A stretch of 64,000 nt of DNA from JADJGC01 sp964576925. GTDB lineage: Bacteria > Zixibacteria > MSB-5A5 > CAIYYT01. Positions within the stretch are counted from its first letter, which is position 1, and every line of letters starts with the position of its first letter. The notes under the pieces are model-generated. The model was not told where the DNA came from. It saw only the letters and a list, made by a program, of their open reading frames with translations, and made no database searches. The stretch lies in assembly GCA_964576925.1 (NCBI GenBank), contig CAZNWJ010000001.1, forward strand, positions 434,001 to 498,000. Direction: 5' to 3'. A program made the position numbers and the translations under genes. Shown here one piece after another: positions 40,316 to 48,834 of this stretch.

Positions 40316-41099
40316 TGGCTTTTCTCACCAATCGGTCTGCCTTGGCGTGCACTGCATCGGCGAATTCCATCATCAGTGACAGCTGATTGTTTTCCTCGAA
40401 GCGATTGCCCACCACCACGAAACTTGCGCCCGCCTCTACCTTGCGCGCGGCGTCTTCTGGATTGCGTATACCGCCGCCGCAGATGATCGGCATCGAGGCA
40501 TAGCCGGCGGTTGCGCGAATCATCTCCTCTGGTACTGAATGAATCGCGCCGGAACCGGCTTCCAGATAGATCAATTTCATACCCATATATTCCGCGGCCA
40601 ACGCATGCACCTTGGCGAGCTCCGGCTTGTTGCGCGGTATCGGATGAGTGTGCGAGATATACTCAACCGAAGTGCGTGTGCCGGATTCTATCAGGAGATA
40701 CGCAGTCGGAATCGCCTCGAGGCCATACTCCTTAACCAGCGGTGCGCCCTTGACCTGCTCGCCGATCAGGAACTCCGGATTGCGACCTGAGACGAGCGAG
40801 GTAAAGAGAATCGCGTCGGCATATTTGCAGACTTGTCCGGCGCCGCCGGGAAAAATGATGACGGGGATCGTGAGACGCTGCTTGATCTCGCGGATCAACT
40901 CTTCCATGCGGTTGGAGAGCACCATCGACCCGCCTACAAGGATGGCATCTGCCCCGGCGCTCTGCGCGTTTTCAGCACAGGCGATCAATTGTGATTTCTG
41001 ATGTTCGTTGGGATCGATTAGCGTGAGAAAGCCGGCGCCTTTACTGCGGGCGGTGTTGAGAAGATAATCGTAGATTCGGTTCAATCCGTGAATCCTCAA
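40302..41099 (-). CDS. Geranylgeranylglyceryl phosphate synthase-like protein (GGGPS/PcrB family)
   Basis: The 265-residue TIM-barrel protein begins with the family's FLTLIDPNEHQKSQLIACAE. It continues with SAGADAILVGGSMVLSNRME, IPVIIFPGGAGQV, KLIYLEAGSGA and IICGGGIRNPEDA. Archaeal enzymes and their bacterial group II relatives join sn-glycerol-1-phosphate to geranylgeranyl diphosphate, the first step to ether lipids; Bacillus PcrB uses heptaprenyl diphosphate. Length and motifs fit the group found in FCB bacteria. The downstream isomerase/CDGSH gene overlaps by 14 bases, so the two are coupled. No digeranylgeranylglyceryl phosphate synthase or G1P dehydrogenase was seen in the window; the UbiA protein at 26297 has different motifs. 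Confidence 0.9.
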   Translation of the reverse strand: MRIHGLNRIYDYLLNTARSKGAGFLTLIDPNEHQKSQLIACAENAQSAGADAILVGGSMVLSNRMEELIREIKQRLTIPVIIFPGGAGQVCKYADAILFTSLVSGRNPEFLIGEQVKGAPLVKEYGLEAIPTAYLLIESGTRTSVEYISHTHPIPRNKPELAKVHALAAEYMGMKLIYLEAGSGAIHSVPEEMIRATAGYASMPIICGGGIRNPEDAARKVEAGASFVVVGNRFEENNQLSLMMEFADAVHAKADRLVRKANDEV

Positions 41100-41116
41100 T
41101 CGTGAAATTGTGCGCT

Positions 41117-41139
41117 GTCAGGAACGCGGGGATCCTGAC
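41117..41139 (-). terminator. Hairpin after alaS
   Basis: GTCAGGA and TCCTGAC form a 7-bp stem eight bases after the alaS stop. The flank GTAGGTCAGGATCC on the minus strand relates it to the hairpin after mnmE. No U tract is present. Confidence 0.4.
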
Positions 41140-41146
41140 CTACAAG

Positions 41147-43732
41147 CTAACTAAGGGCTTTTTCGATCAACGGCAAGACCGTCGATTTGACCAGCGCCTC
41201 ATCGAGCGGCTTTGGTCCGGCGCCTTGCACGAAATAGTCGCGACCACCGCCGCGGCCGCCAAAGGCCGTGTTGAGATCCTTGATCAGTTCGCGCGGCTGC
41301 AACTTCATTTTCAGCGCTGAGTCGGAAGCCGTAATCGCATACTGCCCGGCCGGATTGTAGAAGATCCCGCTCGCCGGGTAGCTCAACGACTTGACGAAAT
41401 CGGCGTAGGCATTAAGCTGATCCTTACCGTCGAAAGTGTGCACAAGGACTTTGACGCCCCTGATATCCTGTGCGTTTGAGCGGAACAACTTTTCGATTTC
41501 GCCGGCGGCAGATTCAGCCTGGGTTTTCTCCAGCTCTTTCTTCAGCTTCTTGCTCTCTTCTAGAAGCTCTTCAACGCGCTCAACAATTTTGCCTTCGGGC
41601 ATTTTGAGAGCACGTGCGGCAGAGTCGACGGTGTTTTTGACGTTGCGCAGATATTCGAAAGCTCCAGCACCCGTGAGCGCTTCAATCCGGCGGATGCCGG
41701 CGGCAATTGCCGTTTCGGCGATGATAATGAACAATCCAATTTCGCCGGTGGCTTGCACGTGGGTGCCGCCGCACAATTCGCGCGAGTAGCCTTCGACTTC
41801 GACCATCCGAACGACATCGCCGTACTTTTCGCCGAACAGCGCCATCGCGCCGAGTTTTTTGGCTTCTTCAATCGGGTAGTTGTCCCACTTGACCGGGCGA
41901 TTAAGCAAGATCTGTTCGTTGACCAGCCGTTCGACCTCGCGGATTTCTTCCTCGGTCATCGCCTTGAAATTGGCGAAATCAAAGCGCAGGCGGTCGGGGG
42001 CTACCAGTGAACCCTTCTGCTGAACATGTTCGCCGAGCACGGTGCGCAGCGCTTTGTGCAAAAGATGCGTGGCCGTGTGATTGCGTTGGGTGTGTTTCTG
42101 GCGGACACCGTCGACGCGGGCGACGACTTCAGCGCCTTCGATCTTCTCCGCCACATTGGTCGTTGATTCGAGCAGATGCACCGCGTAGTCGCCACTCTTG
42201 AGGGTGTCGAGGACTACGAGATCATGGCCATTCATTTTCAGGCTGCCCGTGTCACCGATTTGGCCACCGGATTCGGCATAAAACGGTGTAACATCAAGAA
42301 TCACCTGCTGATATTTGTCGGCCCGACTTACGCTCAAGACTTTCGATCTTGATTCCCAAGCATCGTTGTATCCCACGTACCTGGTTGGAGCGACATTCTT
42401 GGCCGGGATCACAATGTTGGCAGAAAATGCGCCGGACTCCTTCGAGCGTTGCTTCTGCTCGTTTAGGGATTTTTCGAACCCCGGCATGTCAACCGTCAAG
42501 CCCTGCTCGCGCGCCATAACCTCCGTCATGTCAACCGGAAAACCGTAGGTGTCGTAAAGCTTGAAAACTTCTTCGCCGGGTATCAGCTTCTGATTCTTAC
42601 TGCGCAGGCGCTCAACAATCTTGTCGAAGATTTCGATCCCTCGATCAAGCGTCTCGCCAAAGCTCTCTTCTTCCGATTTGATCACCAGCGCAACGTGCTC
42701 GGCCTGAGCTTTAATCTCCGGGAACTGATGTCCCATCGTATCGACGAGTACAGATGCCAGCTTGTAGATAAAGGGATCATGTTTGCCCAGCAATCGCCCG
42801 TGGCGTGCCGCACGGCGCAGGATGCGGCGCAATACATAGCCCCGGCCTTCATTGGAAGGAATGCCGCCGTCGGCAATCGCAAAGGTCAGTGCGCGGATAT
42901 GATCGGCAACAACACGATGCGACAGGCCGCGTTTGTCGCGATGATATTCTCTGCCGGTGAGGTCGATGATGGCGCTCAGCAGCGGCGCAAACAAGTCGGT
43001 GTCGTAATTAGAGTCGACCTTCTGCATGACCATTGCCATCCGCTCGAGCCCGCCGCCGGTATCAACCGAGGGTTTCGGCAACGGCGTCATCTTGCCGGAA
43101 GCATCGCGGTCAAACTGCATGAATACGAGATTCCAGATTTCCATGAAGCGATCGCCGTCGTCATTGACCATTGCGTTCTTGCCGTACTGCTCGCCGCGGT
43201 CGACGTGGATTTCCGAGCAGGGACCGCACGGGCCGGTTTCTCCCATCGACCAGAAATTGTCTTTTTCACCAAAGCGCATGATGCGGCCGTTTTTGAGTTC
43301 CGGGGCGATCTTCTCCCAGAGCGCGAAGGCTTCATCGTCCTTATGGTAGACCGTAGCATATAAACGGTCGGCGGGAATCTTGAGAGTGTTTCTGATATAA
43401 TCCCAGGCAAACTTGATGGCGTCTTCCTTGAAGTAGTCGCCGAACGAGAAATTCCCCAGCATCTCGAAGAAGGTATGGTGCCGCGCGGTCTCACCGACGT
43501 TTTCAAGATCGTTGTGTTTGCCGCCGGCGCGGATGCACTTCTGCGAAGTGGTCGCGCGTTTGTAGTCAACCTTGCGCTGGCCGAGAAAAACGTCCTTGAA
43601 CTGGTTCATGCCGGCATTGGTAAAGAGCAAGGTCGGATCATCCAGCGGGATCAAAGACGAACTGGGCAGGCGCTTGTGGTCCTTCGATTCGAAGTAGGCC
43701 AGGAATGACTCACGGATTTCGGCGGCTTTCAA
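41147..43732 (-). CDS. alaS: Alanyl-tRNA synthetase
   Basis: AlaRS charges tRNA-Ala. The 861-residue protein has all domains. The class II catalytic core shows FLAYFESKDHKRLPSSSLIP, TLLFTNAGMNQFKDVFLG and HHTFFEMLGNFSFGDYFKED. The tRNA-recognition domain follows. The editing domain carries the zinc motifs HTATHLLHKAL and CGGTHVQATG. The C-terminal domain ends GGRGGGRDYFVQGAG. It is preceded by recX on the same strand, with a hairpin in the 57-base gap; recX-alaS adjacency is common, usually with recA upstream, which is not seen here. Confidence 0.98.
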   Translation of the reverse strand: MKAAEIRESFLAYFESKDHKRLPSSSLIPLDDPTLLFTNAGMNQFKDVFLGQRKVDYKRATTSQKCIRAGGKHNDLENVGETARHHTFFEMLGNFSFGDYFKEDAIKFAWDYIRNTLKIPADRLYATVYHKDDEAFALWEKIAPELKNGRIMRFGEKDNFWSMGETGPCGPCSEIHVDRGEQYGKNAMVNDDGDRFMEIWNLVFMQFDRDASGKMTPLPKPSVDTGGGLERMAMVMQKVDSNYDTDLFAPLLSAIIDLTGREYHRDKRGLSHRVVADHIRALTFAIADGGIPSNEGRGYVLRRILRRAARHGRLLGKHDPFIYKLASVLVDTMGHQFPEIKAQAEHVALVIKSEEESFGETLDRGIEIFDKIVERLRSKNQKLIPGEEVFKLYDTYGFPVDMTEVMAREQGLTVDMPGFEKSLNEQKQRSKESGAFSANIVIPAKNVAPTRYVGYNDAWESRSKVLSVSRADKYQQVILDVTPFYAESGGQIGDTGSLKMNGHDLVVLDTLKSGDYAVHLLESTTNVAEKIEGAEVVARVDGVRQKHTQRNHTATHLLHKALRTVLGEHVQQKGSLVAPDRLRFDFANFKAMTEEEIREVERLVNEQILLNRPVKWDNYPIEEAKKLGAMALFGEKYGDVVRMVEVEGYSRELCGGTHVQATGEIGLFIIIAETAIAAGIRRIEALTGAGAFEYLRNVKNTVDSAARALKMPEGKIVERVEELLEESKKLKKELEKTQAESAAGEIEKLFRSNAQDIRGVKVLVHTFDGKDQLNAYADFVKSLSYPASGIFYNPAGQYAITASDSALKMKLQPRELIKDLNTAFGGRGGGRDYFVQGAGPKPLDEALVKSTVLPLIEKALS

Positions 43733-43762
43733 GATGTCTCCTTGAATGTTCAGTCTGCAATT

Positions 43763-43789
43763 CCCACCCTGCGCTGCGCTCCGGGTGGG
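43763..43789 (-). terminator. Hairpin between recX and alaS
   Basis: CCCACCC and GGGTGGG form a 7-bp stem around a 13-base loop (TGCGCTGCGCTCC), directly after the recX stop. The sequence resembles a hairpin often found between genes in unrelated bacteria. It could weaken read-through into alaS. Confidence 0.4.
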
Positions 43790-44431
43790 CTACAGGGATT
43801 CCGATTCGTTGCGGAATCGCTCCCAGGCAGATTCCACCGCATCGGGCGAAAATCCCCGGTAGCTTAGAAAGTTATAGATTTTGCACTTCATTTCAAGCGA
43901 TTCCATGCCCTTGAAGCGGCTCTTCCGCGACAGCAGGGCGCGGTAGGCAGCCTCCGCTTCCGCATCACTTGAGAGGTTTTCTTTCAGTGTCTCGTTGGCT
44001 GTTTCGCGTGAAACGCCCTTCTGGTACAATTCCATCAGCAGGCGCTTACGACCGCGCGGGGCCAGCTGTTGTCGATTACTAACCCAATCGGCGGCGAATT
44101 GTTCGTCGTTCAGGTAGCCTTTTTCGCGCAGCCAATCCAGGGTCGTGTTGATCTGCGTCTCATCAAACTGCTTGCGAGCAAGATAGCTCTTCATTTCGTG
44201 CTCCGAACGGCTGCGGCGCGCCAGATAGCGCAAGGCAGCATCGCGAACCCGCGAAATGCCAAGCGATTCGCGGAGCGAATCCAGCTTCTCTCCCGAGACC
44301 TCGTCGCCTACATGAAGGTCGAATTGGGCCAGCTGGCCTTCCGTGCAGCCGGCAAAGAAACGGCCGTCAACATAAATCGACCAGCGCTGCGGGTCGCGCT
44401 TTTGAGGAGTCAGCCCGGTAATCTTCGGCAT
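43790..44431 (-). CDS. recX: Regulatory protein RecX
   Basis: RecX binds and limits RecA filaments. The 213-residue protein shows the three-helix RecX repeats: RYLARRSRSEHEMKSYLARK, LDWLREKGYLNDEQFAADWV, RQQLAPRGRKRLLMELYQKG, and a further repeat after SSDAEAEAAYRALLSRK. The N-terminal 60 residues form a beta-type extension seen in many family members. It lies 57 bases upstream of alaS. The stretch encoding GVSRETANE contains a near-parS sequence (44000-44015). Confidence 0.93.
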   Translation of the reverse strand: MPKITGLTPQKRDPQRWSIYVDGRFFAGCTEGQLAQFDLHVGDEVSGEKLDSLRESLGISRVRDAALRYLARRSRSEHEMKSYLARKQFDETQINTTLDWLREKGYLNDEQFAADWVSNRQQLAPRGRKRLLMELYQKGVSRETANETLKENLSSDAEAEAAYRALLSRKSRFKGMESLEMKCKIYNFLSYRGFSPDAVESAWERFRNESESL

Positions 44432-44573
44432 ATGTACAATATGATAGGGTGGATGGCCGCCAATGCCAAGCAGCAGTTACTGCTTGCGCCGTCAATTTCT
44501 CCTTGCGGGGGGAAACTCCGGAGCACATCTTGCGTTATCTCAATCGACGGCTGATGCTGTCGACTATTGTTTT

Positions 44574-44870
44574 ATGATTCAGATCCGAAGCTACATCTCG
44601 ATTCTTCTGGTGATTTACGCCGTTTTCGGCGGCGCGGTCATCAATCAGCTGCATAATCACGAGTTTCATGCCTGTGACAGCGGCCACGTGGAGCATACCG
44701 CGCCGTGCCCGGTAAGCGTATTCTTCGCCAATTTCGCCGGAGAAACCGCGACGCCGATCCTGCCTGCCACGGACGCGACGATTGTTGGCATCATTGCGGT
44801 TGAACCACAGCAGATCGATTTTGGTTTCGCCCTCGATACCGAGTCTTCGCGCGCTCCCCCGATTGCGTAA
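44574..44870 (+). CDS. Small exported His/Cys-rich protein (metal-operon type)
   Basis: The 98-residue product has an N-terminal hydrophobic signal (MIQIRSYISILLVIYAVFGG). A compact metal-binding-looking cluster follows, NQLHNHEFHACDSGHVEHTA with PCP after it: five His and two Cys. The rest is neutral and low in charge. Small exported proteins with such clusters often precede TonB-dependent receptors for zinc or copper, as here. The ATG at 44574 is preferred over the upstream frame from 44463, which lacks a signal. It probably starts an operon with the lipoprotein 95 bases on and the receptor. Confidence 0.65.
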   Translation: MIQIRSYISILLVIYAVFGGAVINQLHNHEFHACDSGHVEHTAPCPVSVFFANFAGETATPILPATDATIVGIIAVEPQQIDFGFALDTESSRAPPIA

Positions 44871-44965
44871 CTCCAATCTTTAGCCACTGAAACACTGGAA
44901 GTCGCCGCCCGACGCGAAGGCGAATGCTTCCTTCTATGCGTTTTTTCTAACTGAGGAGTAATGCC

Positions 44966-45502
44966 ATGTTTTTCTCAACATTGCGCAACCGGAATCTCTT
45001 TGGCGCGCTCGTAATATTGATCGCCTGCGGCTTGCTTGCCGCGTGTTCGGAGGATGATGTCACGACCCCGCCGGAAGAGCATTTTGAAGCCATCGGTGTT
45101 TACTTGAGCAATTCCGGCATCGAGTTGGCCAGCATCCTGCGAGGCGTGACGGATGACACGCTGTTTGTCCCGCTCGACAGCAGCACCGATCACATTGACG
45201 TGCAATTCTACGATGAAGATGAGAACGTTGTCGATGGCCCGGAAGATTCCGACAAACAACTCGCCTGGATTATCGGCAATACGGCACTCTGCGAAGTCTG
45301 GCAGCATGCAGGTGAAGAAGGCGGCTACGAAGTTCACTTGCGCGGCCTGGCTGAAGGGTTGACGACGATCGAATTTTTGATCAACCACGAAGGCCATTCC
45401 GATTTTCGCTCCGGGAACATCCCGGTTCGTGTGCAGGCCGTAGCGCCGGCGCGGCGACCGTTGGTGTCCGCAGCTTTCGTTCCCGCTGACATCGCGCAAT
45501 GA
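44966..45502 (+). CDS. Lipoprotein in TonB-receptor operon
   Basis: The 178-residue product has a lipoprotein signal ending in the lipobox LLAACSEDD (Cys at about 27). The mature part is acidic, with the acidic run YDEDENVVDGPEDSDK and His residues at WQHAGEEGGYEVHLRG and LINHEGHSDFRSG. I do not recognise the family, but its end, NIPVRVQAVAP, looks like an immunoglobulin-type strand. It overlaps the receptor gene by four bases, so it is very likely a surface or periplasmic partner that hands over the same ligand. Metal binding is inferred from the His-containing segments and the context. Confidence 0.75.
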   Translation: MFFSTLRNRNLFGALVILIACGLLAACSEDDVTTPPEEHFEAIGVYLSNSGIELASILRGVTDDTLFVPLDSSTDHIDVQFYDEDENVVDGPEDSDKQLAWIIGNTALCEVWQHAGEEGGYEVHLRGLAEGLTTIEFLINHEGHSDFRSGNIPVRVQAVAPARRPLVSAAFVPADIAQ

Positions 45503-47739
45503 GTTTGCGTCTGCTTGTGCGCCTGATCAAGACCGCCGGAGCGACCGGAATCCTCGCGGCGGTCTTAAGCGGAGTATTCAGCCCGTCATTGGTTTTCGCT
45601 GCTGAGATTACCGGTGTAGTTCTGGACGCGGAAACGCATAGCCGTATCGCGCTTGCGACCGTGGAAGTGGTCGGGGAATCGCGATCAGTCGCTACTGACA
45701 GCCTCGGCGAGTTCCACTTCACTGACCTGGCCTCAAATCGCGTTACCCTTCACGTCTCACACGTGGCTTACAAGGATAACACGGTGAATGTGGACCTCGG
45801 CCGGAACCTGCCGAAAATGCTGGCAGTCTACCTCTTTCCGAAGACGATTGAAGGCGCCACGGTCGTAGTGATGGGCGAGCACCAGCACTCGAAGTTTGAA
45901 GAGCTGAGTGAACGAGCGACCGTACTCGAAGGTCAAGACCTGCAGCGGGAAATGGGTTTGACGCTCGCATCAGCGCTCAAGAATGAGACGGGATTGGCGA
46001 TTCGTGCTATGGGTCCGGCGCCGGCGAGACCGGTCATTCGCGGTCTTGGCGGAGATCGGGTCGCGATCAGCGAGGATGGCGCCAAGACCGTGGACTTGTC
46101 GGCGACCTCGCCCGATCACGCCGTGACAATCGAACCGTTCGCCGTTGAACAGGTGGAAGTCGTTCGCGGGCCGCGGGTGTTGTTGCAGTCGCCGACGACC
46201 ATCGGTGGCGTCGTCAACGTCGTGCGCCACGAGGTACCCGACGTCCATCACGACAAAATCTATGGAGTTGCCGGCGCGTATGCGGAGTCGGCCAACCGCG
46301 GCGGACTGGGCTCGTTCTTGCTCGATGTGCCGTTGCATCCGCTGGCGCTGCGAGGCGAATTCAGCCGCCGCGGCGCCGGAGATCTTGCGACACCTGCCGG
46401 GCGTTTGACAAATTCCGATTCACGGACGACCGATTTCAGCGTTGGCGGCAGCCTGATCGACGATTTCGGATTCGCCGGCTATTCCTTTCGGCAATTCGAT
46501 CTCGAGTACGGCGTGCCCGGTGGGTTCATTGGCGCCCACCCGCGCGGTGTGGACATCGAGATGCTCAAGCGACAGCACAATCTGCGTTCGGAGATTGCAC
46601 TTGGGTCGAGCACGATGCGCCGATTACGCCTGCAGTTGAGTCGCACTTATTATCGTCACAAGGAATTTGAAGCGAGCGGGTTGGTCGGCTCTGAGTTTCG
46701 AATTCGCGATATCAGCGGGCGGCTCGATCTGGTGCACCGCCTGGCGGAGTTCCTGCCTGACGGTACAGCCGGCGTCTCGTTCGAAGCGCGCGACTTCAAT
46801 ATCGGCGGCTTCGTTTTCACCCCACGTTCAAAATCGCAAAACCTCGCCGGCTACATCTATGAATCTGTGACTTCTGGTCGGGTTAGCTCAGAGATTGCAC
46901 TCCGCGCGGCGCACGATCAACTCCGGCCTGATGACCCTCGCTTCACCGAGACCGATCACGGCGTGAGAAAGCGTGAGTTCACGACTTGGTCGGCGTCCTG
47001 GTCGCTGATGTACAGCCTGTCGCAAAGCTACTATCTTGGCGCCAATTTCAGCCGTTCTTCGCGGGTGCCGACGATTGAGGAACTGTATTCCGATGGCCCT
47101 CATCTTGCCGCCTACTCTTATGAGGTAGGAAATCCGAATCTTGAGACCGAACACGGCGTTGGCGTGGAGCTGTTTACATATCACAGGTCAAGCCGTTTGT
47201 ACCTGATGTTAACTGGCTATCTCTACGAAATGGATTACTACATCATTCCACGCAATTCAGGAGAGATCAACTATCAGACTTTTCTGCCCATCTACCGCAC
47301 GGACGGAGTGGCGGCGCGGCTCAAAGGTGTCGAGGGACTTGTCGAGGTCAACCCGGCCGCCCGTCTTACGGGTGTGTTCTCTGCCAGCTATACTCGTGGC
47401 GACTTGCGCGACGGCGGCTCTCTTCCCCAGATTCCACCATTGAAAGCGCTCGTAGAATTGAAATACAGCGACAGCAGGTTCAGCGGCGGAGGAAACGTCC
47501 AGTTCGCTGGTCGTCAGGAGCGCCTGGACGAATTTGAGCAAACAACCCCGGGTTATGCCGTATTCAATCTCTTTGGTCAACTAACATTGACGACCAGTTC
47601 GCAGGTGCACAGCATTTCACTGAATCTCGACAATCTCTTCGACAAGGAGTATCGCAATCATCTCTCGCGCGTAAAATCGATCCTGCCGGAGGCAGGCCGA
47701 AACGTGCGAGCTACCTACAAGTTGTTCTTCGACATTTAG
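45499..47739 (+). CDS. TonB-dependent outer-membrane receptor (probable metal type)
   Basis: The 746-residue protein has a signal peptide (about 1-35). A carboxypeptidase-regulatory-like domain follows (AEITGVVLDAETHSRIALAT), then the plug with RATVLEGQDLQREMGLTLAS and VIRGLGGDRVAISEDGAKTV, and a 22-strand-type barrel ending in the aromatic motif YKLFFDI. The plug carries EHQHSKFEE and, later, VPDVHHDKIYG, His clusters reminiscent of ZnuD-type zinc receptors. The barrel has the usual NLDNLFDKEYRNHLS near the end. It is coupled to the lipoprotein gene. Uptake of zinc or another transition metal is inferred. Confidence 0.92.
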   Translation: MSLRLLVRLIKTAGATGILAAVLSGVFSPSLVFAAEITGVVLDAETHSRIALATVEVVGESRSVATDSLGEFHFTDLASNRVTLHVSHVAYKDNTVNVDLGRNLPKMLAVYLFPKTIEGATVVVMGEHQHSKFEELSERATVLEGQDLQREMGLTLASALKNETGLAIRAMGPAPARPVIRGLGGDRVAISEDGAKTVDLSATSPDHAVTIEPFAVEQVEVVRGPRVLLQSPTTIGGVVNVVRHEVPDVHHDKIYGVAGAYAESANRGGLGSFLLDVPLHPLALRGEFSRRGAGDLATPAGRLTNSDSRTTDFSVGGSLIDDFGFAGYSFRQFDLEYGVPGGFIGAHPRGVDIEMLKRQHNLRSEIALGSSTMRRLRLQLSRTYYRHKEFEASGLVGSEFRIRDISGRLDLVHRLAEFLPDGTAGVSFEARDFNIGGFVFTPRSKSQNLAGYIYESVTSGRVSSEIALRAAHDQLRPDDPRFTETDHGVRKREFTTWSASWSLMYSLSQSYYLGANFSRSSRVPTIEELYSDGPHLAAYSYEVGNPNLETEHGVGVELFTYHRSSRLYLMLTGYLYEMDYYIIPRNSGEINYQTFLPIYRTDGVAARLKGVEGLVEVNPAARLTGVFSASYTRGDLRDGGSLPQIPPLKALVELKYSDSRFSGGGNVQFAGRQERLDEFEQTTPGYAVFNLFGQLTLTTSSQVHSISLNLDNLFDKEYRNHLSRVKSILPEAGRNVRATYKLFFDI

Positions 47740-47805
47740 GATCCTACCACAAGCAGCGTCGTATTGACGCTTGCCCGCCGAGAAAACTCGCAGTAAGTTA
47801 CCGGC

Positions 47806-48249
47806 ATGCTACTGAAGCTTTTCAAGCTCAATGCCTGGATGGCGTTCGCCTGCGGCGTCTTTGCCTTGATGATGGCTACACAAATCGTCGACGGTGCCGC
47901 GATGGCTATGGGTCAGAGGCCCGAGCGGATCAACCGCGATGAACTCTACTTTGTGGCGGTTACGTTTGTGCGAGTTTGCGGCATCTTGATCCTGGCCTAT
48001 TCGGCTTTGGTGCGCATAATGCTCAAGAGCTATAACCTGATCGATAATCTGCGAGTAACGATGACCATCTTTGCGCTTGGATTGTTAGTCTGGGGTGGCA
48101 TGCTGGTCTTCCTAATTCCCACCAAGTTCCCGATTCTCTTATCCGTTCTCGCCGTGGCACTCCTGCAGTGGCTAATGGTACCGCTCTGGTTGCTCTTTAA
48201 CTACAAAAAGTCCAACGATTGGACCTCGGTGAAGCCCCCGCAGGTTTAA
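47806..48249 (+). CDS. Four-helix membrane protein of unknown function
   Basis: I do not recognise the family. The 147-residue product has four predicted membrane helices (about 8-32, 47-68, 82-104 and 108-131) with short loops and the C-terminal tail YKKSNDWTSVKPPQV. It starts 66 bases after the receptor gene; between them is a small hairpin (AGCGTC/GACGCT, 47755-47771). It may belong to the metal operon, but its sequence gives no support beyond position. Confidence 0.65.
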   Translation: MLLKLFKLNAWMAFACGVFALMMATQIVDGAAMAMGQRPERINRDELYFVAVTFVRVCGILILAYSALVRIMLKSYNLIDNLRVTMTIFALGLLVWGGMLVFLIPTKFPILLSVLAVALLQWLMVPLWLLFNYKKSNDWTSVKPPQV

Positions 48250-48259
48250 TCTCTTCTTT

Positions 48260-48832
48260 TTATCCCTTCGCCACCTTTTCAATCGTATTCCAATTTCTCG
48301 TCGTGATCTTCTTGCCATACTCGCGTTCGAGAATCTTCATGCCGTCGGTGCTATTGTAGTCGGCAGAGACGGTGAGCACGCTGAAGACTTCGGTGTCCGT
48401 GGCGCTCACAATCACGAGATTTCCATTGTCCACCTTGTGCGGCAATTTGAGTCGGCTCGTGCTCTTCGCGGGCAGAAAGGTCACATAGAGCCGAGTCTCA
48501 GGCGTAACCATGATCCCGGCAAATGGATTGAGTTTTACAAGGGCTGTGATCGCGGCCTTAGGTCTGACGATGACAGAAATCTCCTTGCCGGCAAGAAGCG
48601 CGAGCTGCTTCTCAATCTTCGTCGCCAGAGTGCGCGCGTCAGTGATCGACGAGTCAAAGAGGACATTGCCGCTGGCCAGCACGGTCTTGACATTTGTAAA
48701 TCCCAGTTCGACAAACGCCTGCTTCACCGTCTCCATTTTGATGATGTTCTTCCCGCCGACGTTGATGCCGCGCAGAAAGGCTGCGTAGCGGGCGGTGGCG
48801 ATGGACTTTGTCACGGATTTTTTCTTGGCCAT
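48260..48832 (-). CDS. DUF1697 family protein
   Basis: The 190-residue protein has the DUF1697 pattern: ARYAAFLRGINVGGKNIIKM, then LGFTNVKTVLASGNVLFDSS and VTFLPAK, ending in TTRNWNTIEKVA. The start is basic (MAKKKSVTKSIATAR), which is unusual and may mark a later true start at the second half of that run. The function of this common family is unknown. The ATG at 48832 lies two bases after the methyltransferase stop, so both are coupled. The longer frame to 49186 runs inside the methyltransferase gene and is not real. Confidence 0.9.
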   Translation of the reverse strand: MAKKKSVTKSIATARYAAFLRGINVGGKNIIKMETVKQAFVELGFTNVKTVLASGNVLFDSSITDARTLATKIEKQLALLAGKEISVIVRPKAAITALVKLNPFAGIMVTPETRLYVTFLPAKSTSRLKLPHKVDNGNLVIVSATDTEVFSVLTVSADYNSTDGMKILEREYGKKITTRNWNTIEKVAKG

Positions 48833-48834
48833 GT

